Shown in pieces: positions 1 through 8,577 of a DNA stretch of 27,006 nt; position 1 is the stretch's first letter; each line of letters opens with the position of its first letter. The notes beneath the pieces were generated by a model, which saw nothing but the letters and a program-made list of their open reading frames with translations, made no database searches and was not told the DNA's origin. The DNA is taken from IMG/VR virus record IMGVR_UViG_3300020020_000141, positions 1-27,006 of that record, one strand, 5' to 3'. The position numbers were made by a program, and so were the translations under genes. Source of the stretch: a virus.

Positions 1-2
1 CT

Positions 3-800
3 ATTATAAAGTTCCCTACTCCTAAGGATGCAGGTGAAGGTTGTATAATGATGTATGAACCACCATTTAAAAGAGGTGGTTCTGTACCCGATGATTTATA
101 TTATATTGCGAATGACCCTTTTGCTCAGAGTGGTGGTCAATCATTAGGTTCATGTGCCGTTTATAAACGGGTTAACAAATGGAGTTCTCCTGATGATATT
201 ATCGTCGCCGAGTATCATGCTCGCCCTGCATCAACCGAAGAGTATGATAGGCGAATGTTTAAATTAGCTGAATTTTATAATGCTAAGATAGGATTCGAGA
301 ATGACCGAGGTGATGTTCTGAGTAATGCTAAATTAATGAAGAAGGTTCACTTACTTGAACCACAATTTACTCTTGAATATAATAACGATTTAAAAGACTC
401 TCCTGTTGCTAGACCTTATGGTATGCACATGACTGAAAGTCGTAAAGTTGCAGGTGCTGGTTATCTTAATACTTGGTTAAGAAGATTGCGTGGATATGAT
501 AAAGATGGTAAAGCTATCCTTAATCTCCACATGATTAGAGACCCTGCCACCATTGAAGAACTTATTGCATTTAATTATAAAGGTAACTTTGATAGAGTTT
601 CACAAATGATTATAGCAATGTTCTATGAAAAAGAAATGGACTTTACTGAACGTGCTGTTGGAGAACAAGAACGTGAAGATGATTTCTTTAATCGTCGAAG
701 ATTCTTTGGGGGTGATGAATATGAAAATGGTCAATGGGCTACTAGCGACGAAATGAATATATATGACAACTATACAGGTGGACATACCTTAATGTACTAA
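3..800 (+). CDS. terL: Terminase large subunit, C-terminal nuclease part (5' truncated)
   Basis: The reading frame is open from the left window edge (first full codon at 3), so this is the C-terminal 265 residues of a longer protein. It matches the RNase H-like nuclease domain of phage large terminases, which cuts concatemeric DNA at the portal during packaging. Three acidic positions fit the metal-binding triad: Asp in the strand YIANDPF (codon at 114), Glu/Asp in FENDRGD (codons at 297 and 303), and Asp in FDRVSQM (codon at 591), which begins the helix that carries the last catalytic acid in this family. The ATPase domain must lie upstream of the window. An internal Met at 48 is not a credible start because the homologous domain continues before it. 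It ends one base before the portal start codon, the usual terminase-portal arrangement. Confidence 0.9.
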   Translation: MIKFPTPKDAGEGCIMMYEPPFKRGGSVPDDLYYIANDPFAQSGGQSLGSCAVYKRVNKWSSPDDIIVAEYHARPASTEEYDRRMFKLAEFYNAKIGFENDRGDVLSNAKLMKKVHLLEPQFTLEYNNDLKDSPVARPYGMHMTESRKVAGAGYLNTWLRRLRGYDKDGKAILNLHMIRDPATIEELIAFNYKGNFDRVSQMIIAMFYEKEMDFTERAVGEQEREDDFFNRRRFFGGDEYENGQWATSDEMNIYDNYTGGHTLMY

Positions 801-801
801 T

Positions 802-3216
802 ATGGATACAAATAGTTATACAATGCTGCCTGAGCAAGCAGTAAGTAGAAAGAAGAAGGAAGCAAAGGACTTTAAGATAATGAAAGATAGTGCCAAGTAT
901 TATATAGGCTTGGCTAACTTTAAAGATGATGTTCTTCCTCTATATCGTTATGCTAATGGTTCTTATATAAATACACGGGATTATGCTCATCTTACTAACG
1001 AACTAGGTTTATCTAAAGCTAATAAAGATCAGCGTCGAATACTTGAAAAAGGAAATGCTACTAAGTTACGTAACTTTCCTATCATTACTCCTATAGTTAA
1101 TAAGTTCATGGGAGAAATGAGAATGCGACAGAATGATTATATTGTCCAAGCTATCAATGCTGATGTAATCAATAAGAAAACTGCTGCTCTTCTTGATAAG
1201 GTTAATAAGTATCTTGAACAAGCTGCAATCAATATGATGAATGCTCAAGGTATGGATACTGGTGTTCCTTCCCAAGAACAACCACCTCTTGAAGAAATGG
1301 TTAAAGCGTTTAACATTTCTTATGTAGATGAACGTAGTATTATAGGTCAACGAGCACTTAATATTATAGTAGAGGAATGTAAACTTGTAGAGAAGCGCAT
1401 GAAGATGTACTTCGATTGGTTAGTAGCCGGTTATGCGTTCTCTTATAAGTGTGTTGAGAAAGATACTATTATAACTGAGACTGTTGCTCCTGTAGACTTT
1501 TGGTATGCTGGTTCTCCTGACATTGATTTTGTAGAAGATACTGAAGCGCAGGTAAGGAGACTTACTCGATTCCCCATCGAGAAGATTAGACAGAAGTTTC
1601 CTGAGATAAAAGAGAAGGATTTAAAACTAATAGAAGATAGATACGGTATTAGCTTTAGTCCTGGTAAGTTTGTTGCAGGAGATACTCATACAGGTTATAA
1701 TAATTATAATACTGGCTTCATAGATAACCGTAGCGTTAATCAACAAGAAATGGGTCATCATACTACTATATATCATGTAGTATGGAGAAGTCAAATGCTT
1801 CGTAAGACTTTACAATATCAAGATATACTTGGAGAACTTCAAGTAATGTTTGTAGATGAAGATTACGAATTTGATGAATCTCATGGTGATATAGATATTA
1901 AAGAAGAGTGGATAGATGAATATTGGGAATGTTATCAGATTACTAAAGACGTTTTTTCTGACCCTCAACCTATTCCTTATCAGCGTTACTCTTTCACTGG
2001 TGCTGCAAAGTCTCCTTATAATGGTCGTGCTTTTAGTGATCGTTTTGCTGAGAATATGTCTATCGTTAAATTAGGATTAGATTTTCAGAAAGAAGTTAAT
2101 GAGATTCGTTATCGTGTAGGTCGTACACTTGCTAAGAATAACGATAACGTTTTACTTATAGATATCTCGGTTATACCTAATAGACCTGGTTTTAATAGAG
2201 ATGATTTTATGCACTTTATGAAAGAGTTCGGTATAGCATTTATCGACAGAAATCAAAAAGGTGCTGATAGAAGCTTTAACCAATATACTGTATTGCAAGC
2301 TTCGCAAATAGATATGGTTACTAAAGGCTTTGAATTACTTATTACTTGGCGTAACTTCTATTGGGATTTAGTAGGTATGAATCCACAACGATTAGGACAA
2401 GTTAGTAGTAGTGCAGGTAGAGATGTTACTCAAGATGCAGTTCAAGCTAGTAGTGAGATTAGTGAAGAAAATTTTGCACGTTTTGAAGAATTTGAAGAGC
2501 GTGAGGTTCAAGGATTTCTCGACCTATCGAAGTTCGCATGGAGGGAGGGCAAACAGGCAATCTTTAAACGTGGGGATGGTGAAGAGGAATTCCTTAAAGT
2601 AGAAGGTGCTGATTATACTGAAATGGAGTTTAGAGTAGTTGCTAAGAAAGCAGGTAAAGAACGCCAAAAGGTTAAGATGTTTAAAGAAATGCTAATGCCT
2701 ATCATTCAGAATAGTGGTCAACAAGGAGTTAAAACTTCTATGGTTGCACAACTACTAGATATGGAAAGCATGAGTGAAGTTAAGAAACTTGCTAAGTCTT
2801 TTGATGAAGCAGAAATGAAAGCTGCACAACAACAGCAACAAGCTACTCAACAGCATGAACAAGAAATGCAACAACAACAACAGGATATGATTAAACATCA
2901 AGAAGATGTGAAAATGTTGATGCAAGAGAAAGAGATTAAGAAAGAAATTGATGTTGCACTTATTAAAGTTAGTGGTATGGATACAATGGGTAGCGGTGTT
3001 GAAGCTCCTATAGACGTAGAAGGGATTAAAGATGCCTCTCTTGCTTTTATAGCTGAAAACAATAAGGCTGCTGCCGATCAAACTAAAGCTAGTTTACAAA
3101 GAGAAAAGATTGCTTCTGACGAACGTATGAATGAATTGAATGCAAAAGTTAAGAAGTATGATTCTGATAATAAACTTAAAGCAGCTAAAGCAAATAAGAA
3201 TAAGTACGATAAATAA
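802..3216 (+). CDS. Portal protein, crAss-like
   Basis: 804 residues, starting one base after the terminase stop. The portal is a dodecameric ring at one capsid vertex through which DNA enters and leaves. Size, position and the segment around residues 525-575 (GMNPQRLGQ, then a helix rich in S, E and F) are typical of podoviral portals and are followed by the crown/barrel helices. The C-terminal ~140 residues are strongly helical, with a glutamine-rich stretch from about residue 675 (runs of 4-5 Gln) and a Lys/Glu/Ala-rich coiled-coil-like end, which could form the barrel reaching into the capsid. A short patch at about 2520-2600 is richer in G than its surroundings but stays in frame. An intrinsic-terminator-like hairpin follows the stop. 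I am confident of the role from context and length; family detail is from recognition, not search. Confidence 0.85.
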   Translation: MDTNSYTMLPEQAVSRKKKEAKDFKIMKDSAKYYIGLANFKDDVLPLYRYANGSYINTRDYAHLTNELGLSKANKDQRRILEKGNATKLRNFPIITPIVNKFMGEMRMRQNDYIVQAINADVINKKTAALLDKVNKYLEQAAINMMNAQGMDTGVPSQEQPPLEEMVKAFNISYVDERSIIGQRALNIIVEECKLVEKRMKMYFDWLVAGYAFSYKCVEKDTIITETVAPVDFWYAGSPDIDFVEDTEAQVRRLTRFPIEKIRQKFPEIKEKDLKLIEDRYGISFSPGKFVAGDTHTGYNNYNTGFIDNRSVNQQEMGHHTTIYHVVWRSQMLRKTLQYQDILGELQVMFVDEDYEFDESHGDIDIKEEWIDEYWECYQITKDVFSDPQPIPYQRYSFTGAAKSPYNGRAFSDRFAENMSIVKLGLDFQKEVNEIRYRVGRTLAKNNDNVLLIDISVIPNRPGFNRDDFMHFMKEFGIAFIDRNQKGADRSFNQYTVLQASQIDMVTKGFELLITWRNFYWDLVGMNPQRLGQVSSSAGRDVTQDAVQASSEISEENFARFEEFEEREVQGFLDLSKFAWREGKQAIFKRGDGEEEFLKVEGADYTEMEFRVVAKKAGKERQKVKMFKEMLMPIIQNSGQQGVKTSMVAQLLDMESMSEVKKLAKSFDEAEMKAAQQQQQATQQHEQEMQQQQQDMIKHQEDVKMLMQEKEIKKEIDVALIKVSGMDTMGSGVEAPIDVEGIKDASLAFIAENNKAAADQTKASLQREKIASDERMNELNAKVKKYDSDNKLKAAKANKNKYDK

Positions 3217-3236
3217 TTAAGTCTATAAGAAGTAGA

Positions 3237-3274
3237 GCAATAGAGATAATGGAAATTATTTCTATTGCTTTATT
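3237..3274 (+). terminator. Hairpin after portal, probable weak terminator
   Basis: A 14-bp stem (3237-3250 with 3255-3268, arms starting GCAATAGA and ending TCTATTGC, one G-U pair) with a 4-base GGAA loop, followed by TTTATT. The stem is mostly A-T and the U-tract is interrupted, so it may terminate only partly or act as an mRNA 3'-end stabiliser. It sits between the portal and the next gene. Confidence 0.65.
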
Positions 3275-3327
3275 ATAAGGAGTAGAAATTATTTTTATAT
3301 ATTTAACTAACTAATTAAGAGAAAATT
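3275..3327 (+). promoter_or_regulatory. AT-rich leader before head module, possible promoter
   Basis: 53 bases between the hairpin and the next ATG, almost entirely A and T (for example ATTTTTATATATTTAACTAA), ending with an A-rich stretch AGAGAAAATT just before the start. A similar AGAGAAAAC leader precedes the gene at 6562. No clear match to the Bacteroidota -33/-7 consensus can be defended, so the promoter idea rests only on its position after a terminator-like hairpin. Confidence 0.25.
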
Positions 3328-4425
3328 ATGTTTATTAAACTGAGAAAACAATTGAATCAGCAACAGGTAGGTGGTAATGTCCTAGATAGTCCTGATGCTC
3401 ATAATCAGGTTATTGCATCTACTACAACGGTTGACCCTATAGTTCCTCCGACTCCCCCTGTAGAGCCACCTGTAGAACCAGTTATGGTTGCAGTACAACC
3501 TCCTGTTGTTGATCCAATTAATCCTAATCCTGAGATTATTCCTCCTGCTGAACCCCCAGTAACAGAGTGGTATCAAGAAGCTGCTGCCCAAGTAGGTATC
3601 GAAATTGATGAACCTATTGAAGATAGTATCGAAGGTATTGCTAAATTTGCTACTAAGGTAGGTGAGAAGTTTTCTCAACAAGCCCTTGAAAGAGAATATC
3701 AAGAACTAGAAACTAAACATCCTCATGCAATTGAGTTGATGCGGTGGCAAAATCAAAATCCTAATAAAGATGTATTAGAATTTTATGCTGCAAAGTTAGG
3801 AGCACCTTCTATTGACCCTGAGACTTTAGACCCTAACGACAGTGCTAGACATAAAGATATTCTCTATAAAGACTTCATGCGTAGAGGTATTCCTGAGAAG
3901 ATGGCTTCACAGTATGCTCAGAACGCTGTAGACAGTAACTCTGCGTATGAAGATGCAAAAGAGATTCTTAAAGTAACTGCTGTTGAAAGACAAAAAGCAG
4001 AAGAACAACAAGAAGCTTATGATGCACAACAGGCTAGAATAAACTATGAAAATTTTGTTAAAGATGTTCAGGCTCGTGAGAAGAATGTTCTTGAATCGGG
4101 TAAGTTAGGTAATGTAATTATACCTGCTTCTGAACGTCAAAACTTCGCTGACGCTAATTATTACGATGCAAAGAATCCTCAATTTCCTGGTATGAGTGAG
4201 GTAGATATTGCACTCGCTACTATGTCATCTGAAGAGAAAGATTTGTATCGTTATCTTGCTTGGAAAAAACTAAACATTTCTGGATTAGTTATGGCAAGAG
4301 AAACTACTAGAACTGTTACTGGAATTCTTAATAAGAATAAAGGTGGTGATACTAGTAAGATGAGTGGAGGTTCTAATCGTATAGTTGATACTAGCGATAG
4401 ACGATTAGATAGTCCAGGAACTTGA
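3328..4425 (+). CDS. Probable scaffold-like protein between portal and capsid genes
   Basis: 365 residues, family not recognised. Residues about 30-75 are proline/valine-rich (repeated PPVEP-type segments), followed by a region rich in Glu, Gln, Ala and Lys that looks helical (about 75-290, including a Lys/Glu/Gln-rich stretch near 215-245), and a Gly/Ser/Thr-rich disordered end. An acidic, helical, low-complexity protein encoded between portal and major capsid genes is the classic profile and place of a capsid scaffolding protein, which templates procapsid assembly and is then lost. That role is inference from place and composition; an internal-head or ejected cargo protein is an alternative. 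The start follows an A-rich leader and is the first in-frame ATG after the hairpin. Confidence 0.6.
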   Translation: MFIKLRKQLNQQQVGGNVLDSPDAHNQVIASTTTVDPIVPPTPPVEPPVEPVMVAVQPPVVDPINPNPEIIPPAEPPVTEWYQEAAAQVGIEIDEPIEDSIEGIAKFATKVGEKFSQQALEREYQELETKHPHAIELMRWQNQNPNKDVLEFYAAKLGAPSIDPETLDPNDSARHKDILYKDFMRRGIPEKMASQYAQNAVDSNSAYEDAKEILKVTAVERQKAEEQQEAYDAQQARINYENFVKDVQAREKNVLESGKLGNVIIPASERQNFADANYYDAKNPQFPGMSEVDIALATMSSEEKDLYRYLAWKKLNISGLVMARETTRTVTGILNKNKGGDTSKMSGGSNRIVDTSDRRLDSPGT

Positions 4426-4448
4426 ACTAACTATCTTAATTAAAAGCC

Positions 4449-5021
4449 ATGATTAGCAGGATAAACAGATATAATCTGAGAAACCAACCGGATGGAGACT
4501 ACGTAGTATCTATATTAAACAAGTTAGATGAATGTATTACTCTAATTAATGATATACCTGATAATCCTACTGTTGTAGATGATGCAGTTAAATTAATTAG
4601 ATTAGGTAGTATTGTAGTAAAACATACTAATGGAATACCTACAGACGTTATAGGTACTACAGAGTTACAAAATTCTAGTACCTATTATGTTCCTATCGCT
4701 GATATGAAGATTGTAGGTGCTAAGTGGGTTACTAATATAGCTACTGATTCTATACCATCTACTCCTTTCGGTACTTTAAAGATTATCTCTGCTGCTCTTG
4801 TTAATTCTTCTATTATATTTCAAGAGATAGTTCAACCTATTAATACGGATTTTATAGCAGTAGGTTTAAATACCCAAGCTATGTATGATGTAGAACTTAC
4901 CGATATGCCTATAACTTTAAAAGCATTTGAATCTAATTATGCTGTTCAAGTTATTTTAGATGCTTCTGCTCCTACAGGTGCTTACGCATTTGAGGTTTAC
5001 ATTAGAGCCGAGTATGTCTAA
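4449..5021 (+). CDS. Beta-rich structural protein upstream of MCP (unrecognised)
   Basis: 190 residues, 23 bases after the previous gene and 43 before the major capsid gene. The first 45 residues look helical (YNLRNQ, then VVSILNKLDECITLIND), and the rest reads as a beta-strand-rich domain with many Ile, Val and Thr and few charges, ending in AFEVYIRAEYV. A short helical stem followed by a beta-sandwich is compatible with a head decoration or head-fibre subunit, and crAss-like virions are known to carry both auxiliary capsid proteins and head fibres. No diagnostic motif is visible, so the role is a guess from the neighbours. No signal peptide or membrane segment. Confidence 0.55.
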   Translation: MISRINRYNLRNQPDGDYVVSILNKLDECITLINDIPDNPTVVDDAVKLIRLGSIVVKHTNGIPTDVIGTTELQNSSTYYVPIADMKIVGAKWVTNIATDSIPSTPFGTLKIISAALVNSSIIFQEIVQPINTDFIAVGLNTQAMYDVELTDMPITLKAFESNYAVQVILDASAPTGAYAFEVYIRAEYV

Positions 5022-5064
5022 CATATTCATTAAATAAGTAATCAAATAAATCAATACAATAGAA

Positions 5065-6528
5065 ATGGGAAAGATAACCTTATTAAACGATCACATGCAA
5101 TACTCAAAAGAGCTGCATGATGATGAATATGAGTTAGAGAAACACTTTGCAGGTAGTACTGCAACTCTTACTCAGAATATCATTTATATGGCTGCTGCTC
5201 AAAACAACCAGTTTCCTATGAGTGCTATCACTGAAGGTGGTGCTTTAGGTCGGGTTAAGACTGAGTATGTTACGGAAGATGAATATGATTATCCGGTTAG
5301 TGATAACATTTCAACTCGTACTACAACCATCTATAAAAATAACTACATAGGTGCTCAGACTGCTAAAATAGGTATCAATGGTACTCCATTTGATATTTAT
5401 ACTGAAGGTCCACTTATCCCTACGTATGAATATATCTTGAACTCTACTACTAAAGTTTATTGTAGAGATGTTGAAGATGCAGCTGATGGAATGTTTAAAG
5501 GTACATTCAATTTAGTTGATGCTACAGACGTTGCTAAAACCGTTCCTCAATCTGACTTAGAAGTTGGTAAGAAAATCTCTCGGATTGTTTCTATCAACTC
5601 AAAAGCCGGTTCTCGTGGGAATGGTTCTCTTTTTGTAACTCCATACAAAAAGAAGAACATGATGAACACCTTCCGTAAAACTTATAAATGGGAAGGTGAG
5701 ATTCCAACTAAGGTAGTTCGTTTCAATTATACTCAAGCTGGAACTGAAGCTAAAACTCTATGGATGGATTACCGCAAGTGGGTATTCATGCAAGAGTGGG
5801 CTTATGAGAAAGAAGTAGGTATTTGGGAAGGTGAATACAATAAGACTGCTGATGGTAAAATCTACCTGAAAGATAGACATTCCGGTAACGTTATTAATCG
5901 TGGTTCAGGTGTTTGGGAACAAATTCCTAACTGGGATTCATATAGCAAACTTACTGGTTCTAAGTTAAAGTCTATTTCTCGTTCTGTATTCCGTGCCAAT
6001 AATGACCAAGCTTCTGGAGGTCGTGATATTAAAGTATTTGGTGGTACTATTGCTGCTGAAAACTTTGATGCTGCTATGAAAGAACTTTGGGGTGCAGGTC
6101 GTTTCTACGATGGTACTGACAAAATGGTTTCCGGTAGTGGAATGGATATGGAGTACGGTGCGTACTTTACAAAATATCGGACTATTGATGGTGATAGATT
6201 CACCTTCGTTAAATCTGATATGTTTGATAATGGACCTCGTGCAGAAGTTGCTGACCACTATAAAGATGGTTTCACTACTGAATCCGGTAAAATGGTATTC
6301 ATTGATGATACTATGTATAATGGTGAACCAAACATCAAAATGGTTATCCGCAAAGGCATGGAGAACTTGTTCCAAAAAGTTGCCGGTGTTGGTACACAAG
6401 AAGGTGGAGGTCAACCTGAATTCGTATCTAGCGATTTCCACGGAAGTTCACATGAGTATATGACTATGCGTAACGTTCAAATTATGCGTAATACTAACTG
6501 CTTCGTGTTAGAACTGGAAGTAGCTTAA
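5065..6528 (+). CDS. Major capsid protein, crAss-like (HK97 fold expected)
   Basis: 487 residues, close to the length usual for crAss-like major capsid proteins, which adopt the HK97 fold and form the icosahedral shell. The sequence matches my recollection of that family: a short charged N-terminus, a beta-rich body (ISTRTTTIYKNNYIGAQ, IYTEGPLIPTYEYILN), an aromatic-rich central helix (KWVFMQEWAYEKEVGIWEG), and a C-terminal axial-domain-like region with Met/Gly-rich segments. Codon use is unlike the neighbours: by eye 14 of 23 Phe codons are TTC, and AAC, ATC and CGT are common, as expected for the most highly translated gene. It lies downstream of portal and putative scaffold, the normal head-gene order. 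No obvious N-terminal pro-sequence or in-line protease is visible. Confidence 0.88.
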   Translation: MGKITLLNDHMQYSKELHDDEYELEKHFAGSTATLTQNIIYMAAAQNNQFPMSAITEGGALGRVKTEYVTEDEYDYPVSDNISTRTTTIYKNNYIGAQTAKIGINGTPFDIYTEGPLIPTYEYILNSTTKVYCRDVEDAADGMFKGTFNLVDATDVAKTVPQSDLEVGKKISRIVSINSKAGSRGNGSLFVTPYKKKNMMNTFRKTYKWEGEIPTKVVRFNYTQAGTEAKTLWMDYRKWVFMQEWAYEKEVGIWEGEYNKTADGKIYLKDRHSGNVINRGSGVWEQIPNWDSYSKLTGSKLKSISRSVFRANNDQASGGRDIKVFGGTIAAENFDAAMKELWGAGRFYDGTDKMVSGSGMDMEYGAYFTKYRTIDGDRFTFVKSDMFDNGPRAEVADHYKDGFTTESGKMVFIDDTMYNGEPNIKMVIRKGMENLFQKVAGVGTQEGGGQPEFVSSDFHGSSHEYMTMRNVQIMRNTNCFVLELEVA

Positions 6529-6561
6529 TAAATGTTTAAGTAAACAAATAAAAGAGAAAAC

Positions 6562-7494
6562 ATGAGTACCAAAGTACAAGAAAAAATCGTTTACATTAAA
6601 CGTAAACCTTCTAAGCATATTGACAGTAATCCTGCTCTAAAGCTTATGAACGATAATGCTACTAAGTATCTAGGATCTGCTGGATATTCAAATACAGAAC
6701 TACCTGTTACTGGTCTTACGGAGATTGAGAAAGCAGCTATATTACCTTCTCTAGTACAAGTTTCTGCTAACCATGTAGAATTTGATGAGAAAGTAAATAA
6801 CTATTATCACGAACTTCGTGAGCTAGTACCGGCAGGTAGAGGTCTTAGACTTAATGTAACAACTGTTCCTAAAGAGATTACTTATGCAAATAATAAAGAA
6901 GTAATTGAATTTCCTGTTAAACCTAAAGATTACGTTATTTGGAAGCGCGCTATTAGCGAAGATTACAAACAATGTGGTATGACTTTAGAAGATGCTAAAG
7001 CAGGTGGTAATAGAGTTAAGTTTTATATCCATGATTTAGAACTTGCTCAGAAAGCAGAAATAGAAGTTGGCGATTGGAGAGATAAAGCGTATGGCGCATA
7101 TCTTGATATTGCTGATATTACTACTAACTGGGAATCTATTCTACTTGTTCATGGTATTAATCCTGATGTATTATCTAAGGTTGAACAGAAAGCTAAATTA
7201 CGTAGTCTAGCTATTGCTACCGATATTAAAGATTATGCAGAGCAAATTACAGCTTTCAAAAAGTTTGTAGAGGCAGTGGGTGATAAAGATATTGAGATCA
7301 AAGCTACACTAAATAAATTTGTTAATGCTAAAATCATTCTTGTTGTAGATACTTCTTATATTTACGATAATGCTGCTGCTAGTGTTACAATTGGTAATGA
7401 TGAGAGAAGTGCTGTTCTTTGGTTGAAAGATGCAAAGAATACTAAAGACTATCAAATCATGCTTGCTGAACTTACTAAAAGAAATAAACAATAA
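6562..7494 (+). CDS. Conserved-looking head-module protein downstream of MCP (unrecognised)
   Basis: 310 residues, start preceded by the A-rich leader AAAAGAGAAAAC. No family recognised. The protein is soluble and mixed alpha/beta: a basic N-terminus (VYIKRKPSK), a helical middle part with an acidic YHELRELVP segment, a WKRAISEDYKQCG stretch around residues 130-142, and a C-terminal region ending in a Lys/Asn-rich helix. No signal peptide or membrane segment. Its place directly behind the capsid gene and before a connector-like gene suggests an auxiliary capsid, completion or assembly protein; this is inference only. Five bases separate it from the next gene, so the two are almost certainly co-transcribed. 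Confidence 0.5.
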   Translation: MSTKVQEKIVYIKRKPSKHIDSNPALKLMNDNATKYLGSAGYSNTELPVTGLTEIEKAAILPSLVQVSANHVEFDEKVNNYYHELRELVPAGRGLRLNVTTVPKEITYANNKEVIEFPVKPKDYVIWKRAISEDYKQCGMTLEDAKAGGNRVKFYIHDLELAQKAEIEVGDWRDKAYGAYLDIADITTNWESILLVHGINPDVLSKVEQKAKLRSLAIATDIKDYAEQITAFKKFVEAVGDKDIEIKATLNKFVNAKIILVVDTSYIYDNAAASVTIGNDERSAVLWLKDAKNTKDYQIMLAELTKRNKQ

Positions 7495-7499
7495 TAGTT

Positions 7500-8558
7500 A
7501 TGACTATAGATGAAATTCATATCAAGGTTCGCCAAGATGTACAAAAACTAGATAGTCATGCAAATGGTAATCTGCTTGATGAAGAGATTGACTTTCATCT
7601 TAACTATTATGTAAGGAAGTTTGTGGATAATGTGGTGGGTAAGTTGAGAGGTCGCTTACCTGCCACTCCCACAGATTTTCAGCAGAACCAAAGACTGTTA
7701 GATAGTTTAAGTACACTACAAGTTAAAGGAGTTTCAATACCTTCTTATGTAGGAGGTGCGAATCTTTCTTATGGTATATTTCCACCTGACTATAGACATT
7801 TAATTGAAGATGTATCTGAGATTGCATGTAATAGAAAAGGTATAGTAAAGAATCAAGTTGATGCTAAGGTTTATACCTACTCTTTCTCTTTTTTAGCTGA
7901 CTACCAAACGTTTAGTGAATTAGAGCTAAAAATAGAAGGAGATGTATTCTTTAAATTAACTGATTATTTGCCTAATGGAATAACTGACCCTGAAACTAAG
8001 TATCAAGTCGTTAATCTAATACTTGACGTTACTAATGATACTTATTGGGAAAATTATGATGGGAAATATTATCCTCAAAATTTTATACTTGTAAGTACTG
8101 AACCTCTTAATTTTAGTTACACTATTACAGTTCTTGATAATGCAGGTGTAGGAACATCTACAACTGTAAGTGTTGTTCGGAAAATAGTTACAAATAAAGT
8201 TTATCGTAATAGTTCTGAGGATAAGTTTTCTAGACGTCCTAATAGACTAACTAACGATAATAATTTAAACTACGTTCTGAATCATCCATTTGAAGGAACT
8301 ACTTGGGAATTTCCAATATCTACTCTTGGTAATGGTAGGTTATATGTATATGAAGATACTACGTTTAAAGTAAAGAACCTAGTTATTGATTATATTAGAG
8401 AACCTATTCAAGCTTCAAAAGCTAGAGCAGTTAATGTCGATTTGCCTGACACTTCTACTCAATTAGTTGTAGAGCAATTAATCGTACATCTTAAAGGTAT
8501 GATTCAAGACCCTACTTGGCAAACTGATATGCAACATAATCAATTAAATAATCAATAA
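7500..8558 (+). CDS. Probable head-tail connector or ring protein
   Basis: 352 residues. The N-terminus (MTIDEIHIKVRQDVQKL, then LLDEEIDFHLNYYVRKFVDNV) is helical and resembles the opening of podoviral head-completion/adaptor proteins, which bind below the portal and extend the DNA channel. A beta-rich central part follows (residues ~100-260, rich in Tyr, Thr and Asn), then a final segment with YIREPIQ and a C-terminal helix (VVEQLIVHLKGMI), a pattern seen in adaptor subunits where the last helix packs against the portal. Position downstream of the capsid gene fits. crAss-like virions have several stacked ring proteins; which ring this would be cannot be told. A strong hairpin can form inside the coding region at 7632-7666. 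Confidence 0.5.
   Translation: MTIDEIHIKVRQDVQKLDSHANGNLLDEEIDFHLNYYVRKFVDNVVGKLRGRLPATPTDFQQNQRLLDSLSTLQVKGVSIPSYVGGANLSYGIFPPDYRHLIEDVSEIACNRKGIVKNQVDAKVYTYSFSFLADYQTFSELELKIEGDVFFKLTDYLPNGITDPETKYQVVNLILDVTNDTYWENYDGKYYPQNFILVSTEPLNFSYTITVLDNAGVGTSTTVSVVRKIVTNKVYRNSSEDKFSRRPNRLTNDNNLNYVLNHPFEGTTWEFPISTLGNGRLYVYEDTTFKVKNLVIDYIREPIQASKARAVNVDLPDTSTQLVVEQLIVHLKGMIQDPTWQTDMQHNQLNNQ
7632..7666 (+). other. Intragenic 12-bp hairpin in connector gene
   Basis: Stem 7632-7643 with 7655-7666 (arms GTGGTGGGTAAG and CTTACCTGCCAC), 10 Watson-Crick pairs plus two G-U pairs, 11-base loop. It has no U-tract and lies about 130 bases into the gene, in a locally GC-richer patch. Confidence 0.5.
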
Positions 8559-8577
8559 CTTAAAGTAAAATAAAGAT

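Noticed and set aside
2755-3081. Minus-strand frame rich in Leu and Phe, looking like a membrane protein.
   Set aside because: It is the reverse of the CAA/CAG run in the portal gene, which reads as Leu codons on the other strand; an artefact of composition.
5965-6441. Open frame of 158 residues on the minus strand inside the capsid gene.
   Set aside because: It lies opposite the well-supported capsid gene, has low-complexity Ser/Thr/Phe composition typical of an antisense shadow, and no gene context on that strand.
6533-6546. Palindrome TGTTTA-AG-TAAACA before the 310-aa gene.
   Set aside because: The 2-base centre is too small for a hairpin, and a 12-base A/T-rich dyad is expected by chance in such DNA. 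There is no second copy nearby to suggest an operator.
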